Part shown: positions 1-14,200 of the stretch, in pieces | Layout of the letters: each line of letters opens with the position of its first letter | How positions within the stretch are numbered: position 1 is the stretch's first letter | NCBI RefSeq assembly: GCF_019175285.1 | Contig: NC_056524.1 | Coordinates: 102,191,351 to 102,255,350, forward strand | Direction of reading: 5' to 3' | Source: Sceloporus undulatus | Lineage: Eukaryota > Chordata > Lepidosauria > Squamata > Phrynosomatidae | DNA length: 64,000 bases | Made by a program: the position numbers and the translations under genes | The notes under the pieces: generated by a model | What the model was told of the DNA's origin: nothing | Databases searched by the model: none | The model's input: the letters and a program-made list of their open reading frames with translations, nothing else

Positions 1-1382
1 AAATATAATAACATGTCACTTTTGCATTGTGGGTATTAGCTGGCCTCAGTGAATTTCACTACTCTCCATTAAAAAAAGTTCAGTTTCTTCTTCCCAATTG
101 GGGCCAACCTTCTCATAAATGGAATACATCACATATGCTTGCTGTATCACATTTCTCTCTGCCACCAAACCAATGAATGGTATATCCCCCCACCACCAAC
201 CATACATAACACCAACTGGAACAAAAATTGCTTTTTTTTTTTTTTTGGAGACACTTTTTATTCTGCTTGTTGTTATTTGTAGGAGAACCCACTCCTGACT
301 ATAGATAGCAAATTGGTGAATTGGAGGACATTTCTTTTACAGTTGTTTAGGTGATAATGTAGAATCCCTAGCTCCCCCCCTTCAGTCTCCAGTTTCACTT
401 TCTGGGCTTCCTGACTCTCCATTTGAATTTCCTCATGAATAATCAACCCCACCTCCACTCTCCCAGCTTCTTATTTTGAAATTAAACCTGGTTGAGTCTG
501 GGAAAGTTTCAACTTCTGTGCTGATTGGATTTGATAGTATTAGGGTCAGTAGTATTCCTAGCCGGTTTGGAAACTGTTGTGTCTGTGCCTACTGAACACT
601 TCTTGAAATTAGGTCCATATTACTGCTACTGCTGCAAGGCAGAGTGTATCTTGATTGTGTTGTTAGCTTTTTTTACTCAATCAGTGAAGGGGAGTTAAAT
701 ATTTCTATTCTTACAACACTTTTGTCTTTGATGGCCTCCCTGATTCTTTAAAAGCAAATAAGATCTCTGCTAGATTAGACTAAATGCTTACCTAGTCTAG
801 CATTCAAGCAAGAACAAAACAGGTGTCTATGGAAGCATGTAAGCAGGGTTATTATGTGTCTCCATGGTCCCATTCCCACTGGGCTATAAAGCGAATCAAG
901 AATCGGATTATAGGAACATTGTTCCCATTTGAATTTGCGGCTCAGATGGTTCCTTACCTTACTCTCCCATTACCTTAATGAAAGGACCCACATCACCATG
1001 TCTTTGAGGTGCCTGATCATATGGGTGCAGCCATATGCCCTGTTTTCATGTCAGGCAGGACAATGGGCATCTCCTTGGTATTATCAGTGGAAGAATAAGG
1101 TAAGGGGCATGTGGCGATACTGGGTCTATGGCATGGGGACAGATGAGTGTGTAAGTACCTGCCTATTCCTGCATCAGTACAGGGACTGATGCGGGTTAGC
1201 ATTCAGGCCAGGAAAGCATGGATTAAGCCTATGCTTTCCTGACCCATCTGCTCAGCCCCTGAATTGCCTTAGTGCATCAGGTTGTTCTTTTTCTCCTATG
1301 TGCACATCATTAACTTTTAGGCTGTAATGGGGATCATTTAAAAGGCTGTGATTATTTGAACATTTTTCTATTCCTTTACCAG
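1..1382. other. Sequence upstream of the first IL1R1 coding exon
   Basis: No coding exon recognised. It holds a T-run (231-246) and AT-rich unique-looking sequence. 5' UTR exons or promoter of IL1R1 could lie here or further upstream, but nothing marks them. The 5' gene expected by synteny (IL1R2) is not visible. Confidence 0.5.
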
Positions 1383-1448
1383 GAACGATGATATTTGCCT
1401 TGTGGTGGACTTGTTGGATCTCTTTGGTTTATTCTTCCCTCAACTTTT
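1383..1448 (+). CDS. IL1R1: IL1R1 exon with start codon and signal peptide
   Basis: Acceptor CAG ends at 1382 and ATG is at 1388. The 20 codons read MIFALWWTCWISLVYSSLNF, a short Trp-rich hydrophobic leader. The donor GTAAGT at 1449 leaves one base (T), which joins GT of the next exon to make a Cys codon, matching the Cys after the signal peptide in other IL1R1 proteins. This exon is too short to show as a long open frame; phase, donor and acceptor all fit. The first 5 bases are 5' UTR. Confidence 0.8.
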
Positions 1449-4400
1449 GTAAGTCGGCTCTTTCTTATTCATTTGTTTAGTTGTATTATCAGCATCACAA
1501 AATACAAACACATTTGGTTTTGGCTTAAATTACAGAAATGTACTAATCTGTATGCTTGTACATGTAACCAGTTTTAAACAAACTACACTGGGCCCTGGCT
1601 ATCCATTTTGGTTTGGTTCTAGGACCCCTGTGGATGCCAAAATCTGTGGATGCTCAAATCACATTATATACAAGTGTAGACTGATTGTTTTTTTTATAAA
1701 CTTATTAGTGTTTTCATATTTTAGTGCCTTTTTGTTAAATGAGTTCACTGTAACGTGTATTAAAAGATGAAGTTCTCAAAGTAAGCTCTCCTCTTAAACT
1801 AGCATCTGAAGGAGATGCTAAACAAACTACATGTTCTCTCTTTCTCCCTCCTTCCTTTAATAGATAGTTTCATTTTATAAGAATGCATCCAAACAGAATT
1901 TCTTGTCATTGAGCAATCAAATATGCACATAAACTGCTAAAGGAAAGGGTTTTTTTGGCTGTACAGTTGGCCCTCCATTTTTGCAGGGGATCCATTCCAG
2001 ATCCCCCCCCCCCAAAAAAAACGGAGGCTTGTGCACATCCAAGCCCCATATCCAAGCAATACTATGCTTTTAAGATAATATAATTTCCTAAATTTCCAGG
2101 TTTTGAGCACAGCCGTGTATCAAATCGGACACAGGACTGATTTTCTGGGCTTTTAGTGCATTGTATTTGCACTAAATGGTGTTGTTCACAAGATCACGTT
2201 ATAACACTATTTGAAACTTCAGTATAAGCTGTAAACCTAGTTGCTAGTGAGCACATTCCCCCTCCTGGTTTTTGTTTGGAACTGGAATTAGTAAATGGAA
2301 GTACAATACAAGCCCTGTATCTGCAGGAGATATGTTTCCATACTTACCAGTGATAATGAAAATTGTGGATAATAGCAAACCCTATATTTCCAGTGGAAGT
2401 TGACCATAGAGTCATGCTGGAGGACCTCCAGAGACCTAGAGGGACCATATTTTTTGGATGCAGGTAAGTGAAGTAGTGGTTACTGGTCCCGCACATATGA
2501 GGGTTGTACTGTACTGAAAACTCTTATTTTCATCCAGTTCACATTTTGCATTCTTTGTTACACTGTGGGGAATGCATAAGAGAGCAGATATCAGCCACCT
2601 CCTTGCAAGTCCTCTCCAGGTTGGGCTTCAGATTGCTATTCCCATCCTTTGCGAAAGAGGGAGTGAGGGAGCAGGAAGTCTATCTTAAGCCTCTAAGAAC
2701 TTGTGTAACTGATGAAGCATGTTAAGTAGAAGGAGGGAGGATAGGAAGTAGAATGCAGGGGAGGTACAGGTGAAGGTAGAGAAGAAGGCTGAGGTTCAAT
2801 AGCTTGGATCTAGTCTGATCAGCCTGTGTATTCCTGCTTTCTATGCATCCAAGCCTTAAGAATAATACATTTATCATTATCAAAGAAAGGTAGGATTGGC
2901 AGAGATGGAGCTAGAAGCAAAAAAGAATTATGTGCAGGTTTGAAGCTGGCTTTTATTATTATTCTATCTGATAATGAAGTCATAATGATACCCAAATAGC
3001 TAGGGTCCTGGGAGGACACCCACAAATTAATATGTTTTAGGGCAATTTAATATTAGCTCAAAATGAGAGTATAGTATGATCGGGGCAACAGTGACCTTGG
3101 ATCACACCTAAATGTATACCATGACCAAATCACACAGAGGAGTCCAGAGGCAATTCCAACTTAGTAGTAGTTTTATTAAGGAAATTCACAGCATACACAC
3201 AAAAACATGTGTTCTTGCATGTGCGCGCGTGCGCACACTCACACACACAAGAACTGGGAATCAAAGAATGAAAGCTGAATAGATTGAGTCTTTGTTAACA
3301 ACAACAAGGCTTGCTTCCAATCGATGGAAATGAAGAATAGAAAACAACCCCATAGCTGCTTCAAAACAGGGGTGCAGATAGCCGTTGAGGAGAATCTAGA
3401 GGAAGACCAGCAGCATGGCAGTCTGCAGGCAAACTAAATCCCAAAGAACTGGTTGCTAATGGCCAATATTTATGCTGTGAAAGCGCTTCGATGGCAGAAA
3501 TCAAAGCCTTGGGGTGATTAACTATACCAAATGTTTTCCAGGAAGGAAAGTTAGATGGGAATTGCAGTATATGTCCATGATGTTTTGCCTGGAAGATTGA
3601 TGGGAGCAGCAACCATTTCCACATCAAGGCTGAGAGTTGTAGATTCCAGAGAGAGGTGTTATTTCCCAAGACAAAGGACAAACTTACACCCTGGAAAGAG
3701 AGAGCTTTATCACAAAGAAACCACCACCTTCCTTTCCCAGGCTACCCATCAACTTCCTATATTGATCAAAGGGATTATGTTGATGTCTCTATGTGATCTA
3801 TTGAGAAGAGTACTTCAAATCCCTCCCTAGCTGGAGTCAGCTGATCAGGGGCCAACTGCATGCCTTGAGAAGATCCCAGCTCATTCACAAGTCACTTTTG
3901 GTATCAAAAATTCCTTTTTTAATCTGAAGTTGATATAAAAATATATAGGGGCCAAACATGGACCTGACAATGAAAGCATACAATCTGCCTCCAACACAGC
4001 AGAATAATTAATACAAATGAACTTAATTTTTTTTCCAAAAGCAAATAGTTATATGTAAACTTTCTGGTACTGTATTAATTTACACATTTGAAGTATATCA
4101 TTTGTTCCATTGATACAGTAATGTAAACATTACATTAATTTTATTTATTTATTAGGTATAGCCTTTCCCATCTATGTTCCTGCAGGAGAGCCTTGGGTTA
4201 TTCGTTGTCCACTAAGACCACTGCCTTCATTGCAATCTAACTACAGTGTGACTTGGTACACAAATGGTAGTGATATACCCATAACAACAAATAACCTCTC
4301 TAGGATCTATCAACGTGGAGACTTGCTTTGGTTTGTCCCTGCAAACATAGAAGATACAGGAAATTATCTGTGTGTCATTAAGTAAGTTCATAAGAATTTG

Positions 4401-7400
4401 ATAATTTTGATTAAATGTAGCAATTGAATACCTTAGGCTTAAGATAGTCCAACACTGATGACAGGTAAATGTGAACACTGGAGCACTAAAGTATACAGCA
4501 TTCATATCCAAAGAATTCTTCTGGCAGTATAGTGGTATCCCTAAATCCTTTCACATTTATATTAGAATAAAGCCAATTCCTTTTTTTTTTTTTTTTTTGG
4601 TACTAGATTACTACTGTTTGTGTTAAGATTCAAAACCTCATTCTGATTATAAATTCCAAGATTTGTTCAGCCTGGTTGCTCAATGTCCTCTCGAGATGCT
4701 AGCAACATTTATTGTGGAAATAAGCTATTTCCTTTGTAGTTTTCATACTGATGCAGTATGATAAAAGACTGGAAATTACCTGGGAATATTTCTTCTAAAG
4801 ATATGTAATTCTATAAAGGTAGTTCATGAACAGTGAAAAATAGGAGTGAATAACTGAATTCTGAACTTGCTTGGGGTATATTGTTGCCAGAAGACACAGA
4901 AATAGTAATTCATGTTTTCTTAACTTGGAGGTGTGATTGCTATAATGTCCCCTCTCTAAGGGGCTAAACAGAAGGCCCAAAGGAGCAGCTTGCCGGTGCC
5001 CCTTTGCACACTGGATTGGGGCTGCAGCAATTGCATGCTGCGGCCCCGATCTGGCAATTTTCCGGCTCCAAAAGAAGCATCAGAAAGCTGCTTCCTTTTG
5101 GAGCTGGCAAAAAGCAGCCCTTTCAGTGGCGGCTTTTCCCTATTTCTTCAGCGTAGCGTGTCTAAGGAGTTTATCACACTAGCAAGATCCCGTGGGAAAA
5201 CCGCAAGAATACAGGAGTTAAACGAGATTTAAAGTACATTCTAATTCAAACCAAACTTACAAATTCGGGGAGTTTATCACACCAGGGGACTGCCCAAGTG
5301 AAATAATGTGAAGTTAAACCAAACGCAAAGCAGAGGAAACTAGCAGGGTTTTGTTTTTTTTACTTTTGGGTTTACAAGGAGTTTAAAACCAATTTGAAAC
5401 CACCACATTAAAACACTATAAAACTGATTAAAAATCATACAAAATTTAAAAACAGGTAAAACATACATCTATATTTTTTTAAAAAACCTTTCCCTGCTTA
5501 AGCATTAAAAGCTTACGGTACTTCAATAAGAATGTTTTGCTGGTTGGCAAAAGGAAAGCGGAGAGGAGGCAGAATTACACTATACACTTAACTGCCTAGC
5601 CTATATTACTTTGTGTTGTATTTTGTTTTGGTTCTTTGGTTAGTCTGTTCCTTGAAGAATAGAATAAGGATAATAAAATCTGGAGAAACAATGAGAATAT
5701 TATGGTCTAGGGTTGGGGCAGTGATTTTTATACTCCATATCATAATAATCTAAGCAGTGATTCCAGAGCTGTTTGTGCTTTCATTAATATTTTTCTACAT
5801 TAGGTGTGGATAATACCAGCTTAACTGAAGTACTGATTTCTTTCTGTCATTACAGTAATGTCACAAAAAGCAGGAAGGACATAGAAGTTGTCCAGAATAA
5901 TGATGGTTTATGTTTTAATGAAAAAACAACTTATCCACAAAATTTGGAGTTGGGTAAAAATAGAAGGTTGGTTTGTCCTGATCTTGAAGATTTTCAAGAT
6001 GAAAATACTCCACTTGATATACAATGGTACAAGGTAAGTGCATAACTGAGTGTACCATAATCTGTGGGCATACTAGCTTTCTCTGTAGAATGGTATTGAC
6101 AAGAAAGGAGAAACTGGATGTGCAAGATGTCTGACATATACTTAATCTCAGCTGTAATAGATATGTTTCTTCAAAGGTTTTTTCCACTAGAAAATCTTTC
6201 ACATTGGTCCATTTTTGGCAAAAACAAAATAAAAAGGGGAAGAGAAACTTTAATACAGGGGAAAAAAGACCAATATGATTATCTAGAAAAGAGGAGAAAA
6301 TTATTTATAAGAAACAAAATACACATTATACAACAACAATAAGAATGTGAATAAAATTCACAATTGTATGTAAATTGTATACTTGAAAGTAGAATAGATA
6401 CCCTGTTTGCTATGTCAAAATAGTAGTTGCAATAGTGTAAGAACAATTCTTTCAAAAAAGAAGTTAGCATGTTAACAGCAAAAATGGATTAATGCTACCC
6501 ATTTTTCTTTGAAATGGTTCAAGTTTTAAAGGACAACTGCTTGGGAATTTTAAAAGAAGACAACAGTGTTTGAGGTGTCTTTCTTCTTATGATAGCACTA
6601 AATGATCCCACTTTAGTGCCAATAAAGGCATCAGTCTCTTGTGGATTTTGGATTTTGTCTTATTTGACCCTAGTTTAGGGCAAATCATCTTCCTCTTCTG
6701 CCTAAAAGAAGTGCAAGTTAGACTGATACCTGGCAAACAGCAAGGAGAATCATTTTGTTAAAAGATAGTGGTGTTTCTGAAGAACAATTCTACCCATTCC
6801 ACAAAAAAATTGTGTATGGGACATGCTACCATTGGCATAACTGTAATTGTATACAGGGAAAAAGATTATCTGTGTAGGGCTAAATAATGTGTCCTTATCT
6901 CAATCCTAGTCCTGTTGAAACATATGATATTCCTCTCCTTCTAATGTGAAAAGACTTACTTTGAGATTCCTGAGTATTTTAAGGCAATTAAAAAAAACCC
7001 CTCTAGTTTACTCTGCTGGTTTGGGGAAGAACCAGGTTTTTAAAATGTATGTTTTGACACCCAAATTCAGATTGTGGTGGAATTTGTGGAGAGGAGGGCA
7101 GGGCCGGTTTGGTGGGTGATCACTTACTTTAGGTATTCACCTGATCATTCTCTCTCCAGAAGGATAGCTGTCTTGTTTGTATCAGAATCTAGAAAAGATG
7201 GTGTTGCCTGGCAGGGGTTGGGTGTGTGGGGTGGATTTGGTGTTTCTACGCACATATTTGAAGGTCAGAATTTCACCTGCTCCTTCTCTACCAGTTTCAC
7301 TGCTCACATTCACAAGTTGGCATTTTACTTCCCCCTTTTCTACCAGCTTTACTCTATAGAAGTGGAGGCAGGCAATCAGAACAAAGGGGAAATAAGGCTA

Positions 7401-8191
7401 TTTGATTAAGTGAATATGCACATGTGCTGTAGTCATTTAAAAACAACAACAACAACACACACATACACACCCTGCAGTTGCTGCAATTACGTGACCAGAC
7501 AGAAACCTATACAGTGAACATGTGGGCACACAGTAGATAAACCTCTTGCACTGATGTGGCTATGTAATAGGATCCTGTGTAACTTTTCAAACTGATTCCA
7601 ATTTGTATTTGAATAAGTGTGTGTGGGGCAGTAAAAGGGTCAAGCTGGGGTAGGGATACTACATAGTGGAGCTGGGATACAGCCCTTGTGTAGATGCTTG
7701 GCTCAGAAAACTGATGCATCAGATAGAAGCAGGGCTTGAAGCAAGGTGCCCTCAAACTATTTGAGAATACAGAAGTCACCCCCCCCCCCGCTTGACTTAC
7801 TTGACTTCAGATCAGATATGAGCCATTTTTCTGGGGGATCTTAAATTCCTAGATGGTGCATACCATATTAGCTGAACTGCAAGGTACTGGGGGAGAGTGG
7901 AGTACAGATTTGGGGCTTTATAAAGGAACCATGTTGATTGCTTGTTATTTTTACAGTATTTGTTTATCTTTCAGGCATGTAGTCCTGGATTACTTAATGA
8001 TAAGAGATACTGGGCTTCTGAAGGCAATCTCTATATTGATGCAGTAACTAAGAATGATGAAGGAACATATATATGTTGGGGAAACTATACTTATATGGGA
8101 AAACAATATTATGTTTCACGGGCCATTAATTTAACTACTTTTGGTATGTGTATTATTTTCCATCTTATCTTTTACTTTGGCATGTTTCTTT

Positions 8192-8238
<47 letters not shown>

Positions 8239-11200
8239 AAAAATTAGATGGATTATAAATTCAAATTTATAAAAAATAAATTCAAAGCAAGGAGAGAAGA
8301 AAAAGGGAAGTGAAAAAGCAGTGGGAAAGATTAATGGAATATGCTTTGCAGAATTATTCACTCTCCTTTGACTTTTCCACATTTTGTTGTGTTTCATTCT
8401 GTTGTTGAAATAGATTTAATTGGCATGAAACTATTTGATGTACAGAAGATATTCAACACTGTTAAGGTGCAAAATGTTTGTATTGTGGAACAAAAGTTAA
8501 GTAAACTGGAAAAAAAGATGTGATACTTGTTGACTGAATAAATATTTACCTTTCTGAGTCCATACTTGGTAGAATCATCTTTGGCAGCAATGACAGCTAT
8601 GACTCTTCTTGGGTAGTTGCAGCTTTGTCAATTCCTCTTGACAAAAATGGTCCAGCTCTGCCAGGTTGGATGGGGACGGTTGGCAAACAACAACATTCAA
8701 CTTTCTTGCCACAGAGACTGAACTGGGCTTGACTATAAGACATTTTTATAGTCCTTTTTGACACGCTATGCTATTTTAGCATTCAGCTGAAAATGTAAAA
8801 GTAGTATTTGTGTTTATAGAATGTGTGTTACTCCAGATAATCATGCTTATGTTTTAAAAATATTCCTTTTTGGTGGGAAGATGTGTTAGAATCAACCTTG
8901 CTGCTTACATGTGTTAAACATTTGCATAAATATTGCAGTTTTAGTGAACAGTTCCAAAGCTGGAAATACTTTTCTTTTCAGATTGTTATTAAAGGCTCTT
9001 ACTGGATCAGGATACTTTGGATCATGAAACTAATTTTCTTAACAACAACAATACATAAGCGAGGGACGTGAGTCCGAAGACCGTGAGAATTGAGGGAGGA
9101 CTGTATACTCCTGAATAGCTACTTGTATTTATTGATTGATATCTGCCTGTCATACCTTAGGGGAAATGTCCTAGACAGGTGACAGGAAATTATGGTAGTT
9201 GCCCCAGAATTCCACAGTGTTTTTGGCTGTCCTCTAAGATGCAATGTCTGGTTTTCAGTGAAAAGAGACATTATTTCACACTAGCTTCCCAGAAAAAAAG
9301 GAGAACCTGTCATAGTACACATTTGAAAATGTGACAGTGTTTTCAGTTATCACCTGACTTGCAGTGGCCAGTTACAAGTCAAATTCCAAATGAGGACTTC
9401 CTTTTTAAAAAGGGGGGGCAACTGCCTCAACGTATCAAGAAATAAGTGGATAAAGTGCTAGAGAACAGGAGAGCTCTGAGGTTCTCCTAAGAGTGGGGAA
9501 ATGGAGTTCCGAGATACTCCCGATAAGTTCCTCAAGTTAAAAAAAAAAGGGGGGGGCAAAGGAAAACAGGAGGGCCTATGTCAATATTAGATATGGATCC
9601 ATGTCAGGAAAGCATTATTCAATCCAGTAATCAGTTCATTTTAAGAATTTAAAATTGTTACAGTGTAAGAGATGGTGCAATGATTTATTTTTTATTATAC
9701 TTCCTTTATTAGATCCTCCACCAGAAGTACCAATAGAGATCATATATCCCCAAAATAATTCAATTGAAGTAGAACTTGGTAAGCAACTATTTGATATTAA
9801 TATGATAATCTCTGTGCGTCCCTTAACCTTTAGGTACACTCATTTACAGTCATTCTTTCTTGTTTGTAGGATCCAGCATTGTCATCAGCTGTAATGCTTC
9901 AAGAGGCTTTAACAAAGATGTATTTCTAGCCTGGGATTTCAGTGGTGAACAGCCAGATGATTTTACAATCAAATATGAAAAATATAAGTAAGCATGAAAT
10001 AAAATTTCTATGATGGTTGGGTTAGGACATTTTAGGATTACACATGCCAGGTGGCCAAAAATCTGCTTACAGGGTCTGGGGCAATACCTTGAGTTTGTGA
10101 GAGGCCTTCATCCCTTCTGTCAAGTTACGTTACTTGTTTTTTGTTTACTCTGCAAAGAGCCATCAGTGTTTCTAATGTAACACAAAAAGTTTTTGTTGCC
10201 AGTTAGTCTCGTGTGAGGCAAGCGGACTTCAAGCTTGTAGTGTTTATTTGTTTTTCATGAGAACAAGATACATTTACCAAGTTAGTGTCTGAGAGTGAAA
10301 TGCCATATGCGTGTAGCACAGTTATCTCCGTGTCTGTCTGAAATTAGGTTGCCATTATTAAACATATTTAATATTGCAGCCTTGGAACTAACAAGCAAGG
10401 TTGGTATTAAGTCAATGCTCACCCAAGCAGAACTTATAGCCACGTCTTACAAAAACCCATGCCCTATTCCGCCTTGCCCCCCAATCTTGCCTTGTTTCAA
10501 CAGGATATTTTGGATTAGAAGTCTTTCATTTGTAGCAATTGGTATTAAAACTTCTTGTAAGCCTGCTGTAAACACCCAGAGACCCACCAGTTGGCCTTAA
10601 TTTGCCTTCCCACCCATGGTCTAGCTTACAGAGTAGAGATCATCTTGTGTTTGGAGACTGGCTTTCCACAGGGTTAGCCTAACGAATGGAGCAGGCTGTT
10701 CTGCAAGTTACATTGCACTGGAGTTAATGGTATACAGAAATCCACTGGGATATTTTTCCCCAAGTAAAAGTGGCCCCAAGTCTTTGCCAGATCTGTTTTA
10801 TGTATGACTTGAAGCATTTACAGATTACATTTGTTGTGTTTTATACCCTATCTTGAACCTTGTAGAGCTGATTCTCTTGTTTTCCTGGATGAATTTTGTT
10901 TTCAGGTTACTCTATAATGTAGTAGCTAGATGATTAAGTATATTTCTCCCATTAAAGGAACTTGTTGACAGACACCAACACAGTCTGAAAATATTAATTA
11001 CGTCTTTTTTTTTTTTTTTTTGTATGATGACAATTGGTAATTTTGAAGTTCTGTGACAGTGGCCACTCTTAGGACAGGCAGAATGGAGAATAGTGAGCAA
11101 CATGGAGCTGAAGGGGGATAGTGTGTCATTATAGCAGCCACAGCGAACATACCCTTAACTCTCCCTTGGTTTGAAGAATTTATGAATGTACTTCAGTTTA

Positions 11201-14200
11201 GCTGTTCAGAGATTTATACATTTTTATATTAATATACCTCAGTTTAGCTGTTCAGAGATTTATACATTTTTTGTCTATGTTGCCCAGTTCATATACAGAA
11301 TTGAGCACATACTGGAAGGTCTGAGATACAGATTCAATCTTATTAATATAGGCTGGCATTCTGTATTGCAATTACAGATTCATACGTTAGAGCTGCACAG
11401 CATGCATCCAGTTACATGTTTGGATTTATGTAGATGCACAGGTAGCCATAGACATGAAAATGGAGATGGTTGTTTGCTTAGACGCTAGTGAAGTGTAGAA
11501 ATCCAAGGTTTAACTATTTTTATCCATAATAAATCATTTTAACTTGTTCATTTTTCTAAAAAATAATGTGACATAATTTTCATTTTTCTCTGTTTTGCTC
11601 CTTTATGGTAAAAGGGAACGACTGCCTGAAAAACTGATAGTGGGATTAAGGTTTAATATATCTAAAATGAAAGCCAAAGATTATGGAAAATATTCCTGCA
11701 GTGCATGGTCCTTTGGAATGAAGGGACGAGTAGCATACATCATGCTACATCGGCCAGGTAAGTTATTCAGAGAGGGACATAAAGACAGACCATGGATCTT
11801 TTCACATTATATAGTGACAGTGCTGTGGTTCCATCCTGTGGAATTCTGGAACTGGCAGTTTAGAGAGGAGTATTTAGAGTTGTTGGGATGCAGTAGCTTA
11901 GTGGTTAAAATGACAATTCTGATGATTGTAAGGTCGAAAGGTTGGCAGTTTGAGACCCAAGTGGCTCATGATGGAATGAGCTCCTGCCACTAATCCCACC
12001 TTCTGACAACCTAGCAGTCCGAAAAGCATGCAAATGCAAGTAGATAAATAGGTGACATTTCAGCGGACAAGTAAACACATTTGGTACAGTCATGCTGGCT
12101 ACAAGACCATGGAATCATCTTCAGACAACGCTGGCTCTTCGGCTTAGTAAGGGAGATGAGCACCACCACCTACAGTTGGTTACGACTAAACATTCATGTC
12201 AAGAGAAAACCTTTACTTTTGTATTTAGAGTTGTCAGCAAGAAAGCCTAACCAAACTACAAACCCCAGGATTTCACAGGATGGAACATGGCAGTTAGTGG
12301 AAACATAGTGGTACCAGTGCGTAATGTGAAAGGGCCACAAATGGTTTGTGAACATCCATGACAGGCAGTGTTTCATTGTAATTGCACACAATTTGCTGAT
12401 TGCTTTCTCCAGGAACCATCTATCCACAAGACTCTAGTTGGGACTGAGTTTCAATTTATTGGCTTTTCATCCAGCCTGTTCCCAGTTCAGTGCACCAGTT
12501 CAGCACTTCCATAGTCCAGTTTAGCTGCTGAGGAGATGTAATGCTAAATGTCATTGGCAATTTCAAATATTCTATAGCCCTATAGATTTTTTTTACCTGT
12601 GTTGACCAGCATGGAGGACAAGATGAAACCTTGCAGAATTCCATAGTAATGATGATAAGGGAACAAGAAATTGTCACTGGTATCAGAAGCTAGGAGAGCA
12701 AGAAGAATCTTCTTTCGTCTTGACTCAGGATTCTTTGGCCTAAAATTTAGATTTAGACTGTAGAGCTCACTTGGGAGGAGAAGACTCTGTTTCACTGTGA
12801 TGGGTTTTAACCCCTCCCAATCTGGAATTTCTCTTTATAGGTCCTAGTGGTCAAATTATGTCCACCATTGGATTTGTATCCATCAGAATATCTTAGTCAG
12901 TTAGAAATGCTGTCGTTGTTGTGTACCTTCATGTCAACTGCAACTTAGGTGATGCTATCACAGAGTTTTCTTAGCAAGATTATTTTGAGGAGGTTTGTCA
13001 TTGCCTTCATCTAAGGCTGAGATAATATGATTTGCCCTAGGTAACCCAGTGGGTTTACATGGCTGAGGGAAGATTTGAACTCTGGTCTGTCAAAGTCCTA
13101 GTCCAGCACTCAAGCCACTACACCACAACTGTTCACAGTCACTTGGAAATAGGTGGTCCTAATTTGAGAACAACTGAACATCTAATTTGCACATTAAACC
13201 CCCTGTTTCAGGGGGACTGCATGCTATGTGTTATGAGCATTGAGCAAAAGAGTAGCTAAATTAATGTTGCACCAGCCAACTGATTAATTGAATTGATATG
13301 AGATTGTATTCCATTCTTTGTTTTTCCTTTTTGCCAATACAGCTCCAAACTTTAAAGGTTATTTGATTGGAGGACTAGTTTCAACACTGTTTGTTATACT
13401 AACGGCTCTGCTCACCTACAAGTTTTTCAAGGTGGACATTGTGCTCTGGTATCGTGAATCTTGCCATCCTTTTCTCCATGAAGGAGGTAAGTCTGGTGTT
13501 GAAAATAGCTTGATGCCCTCTACTGGTCAAAGAGAACAGAGTACTGTATGTCTTGGCTTCCAAAATTCAATAGAGCAAATTGTCAGTGACTTCATTTATG
13601 AAGGTCCTACAAGACTATTCTGCCAGATGTGATTGGGATTATTTCCTTATTTTTAATTCAACAACCAGGAGATTTCTTATGGAACTAAATTTCTTGTGTT
13701 TAATTAGATTTGGTTTTTTTTTTAAATATTCTCTTTAGATCTTAAAGAATAAATATCATGGGAGACTTGATTAGAGGATGAAAACAAAGCTAAAAATGTT
13801 GAGTCGATTTTAACTCTTGTAAGAGTTCTGTTTCTGGGTTCAGTCATCACTTAATGCTATAGTTAAAAGGGGGTAGTGTATGTATGAATGAATCTTAACC
13901 CTTTGTAACAGGAGGAATTATATATATGTGTGTTATTTAGGGAAGAAAAGGTTAATTGACAAGAAATATTAAAGTTCACTGTTCCTCTCTCTAGTTTCAG
14001 ATGGGAAGCTCTATGATGCTTATGTGTTGTATCCCCGAAGTGTAGCAAACTGTGCATATTCATCTGATATCTTTGTCCTGAAAGCATTGCCTGAGGTTTT
14101 AGAAAAACAGTGTGGCTATAAGCTTTTTATCTTTGGAAGAGATGATTTGCCGGGGCAAGGTATGTATTTGAAAGAGCATCCTCCACCAACAGTAGAACAC

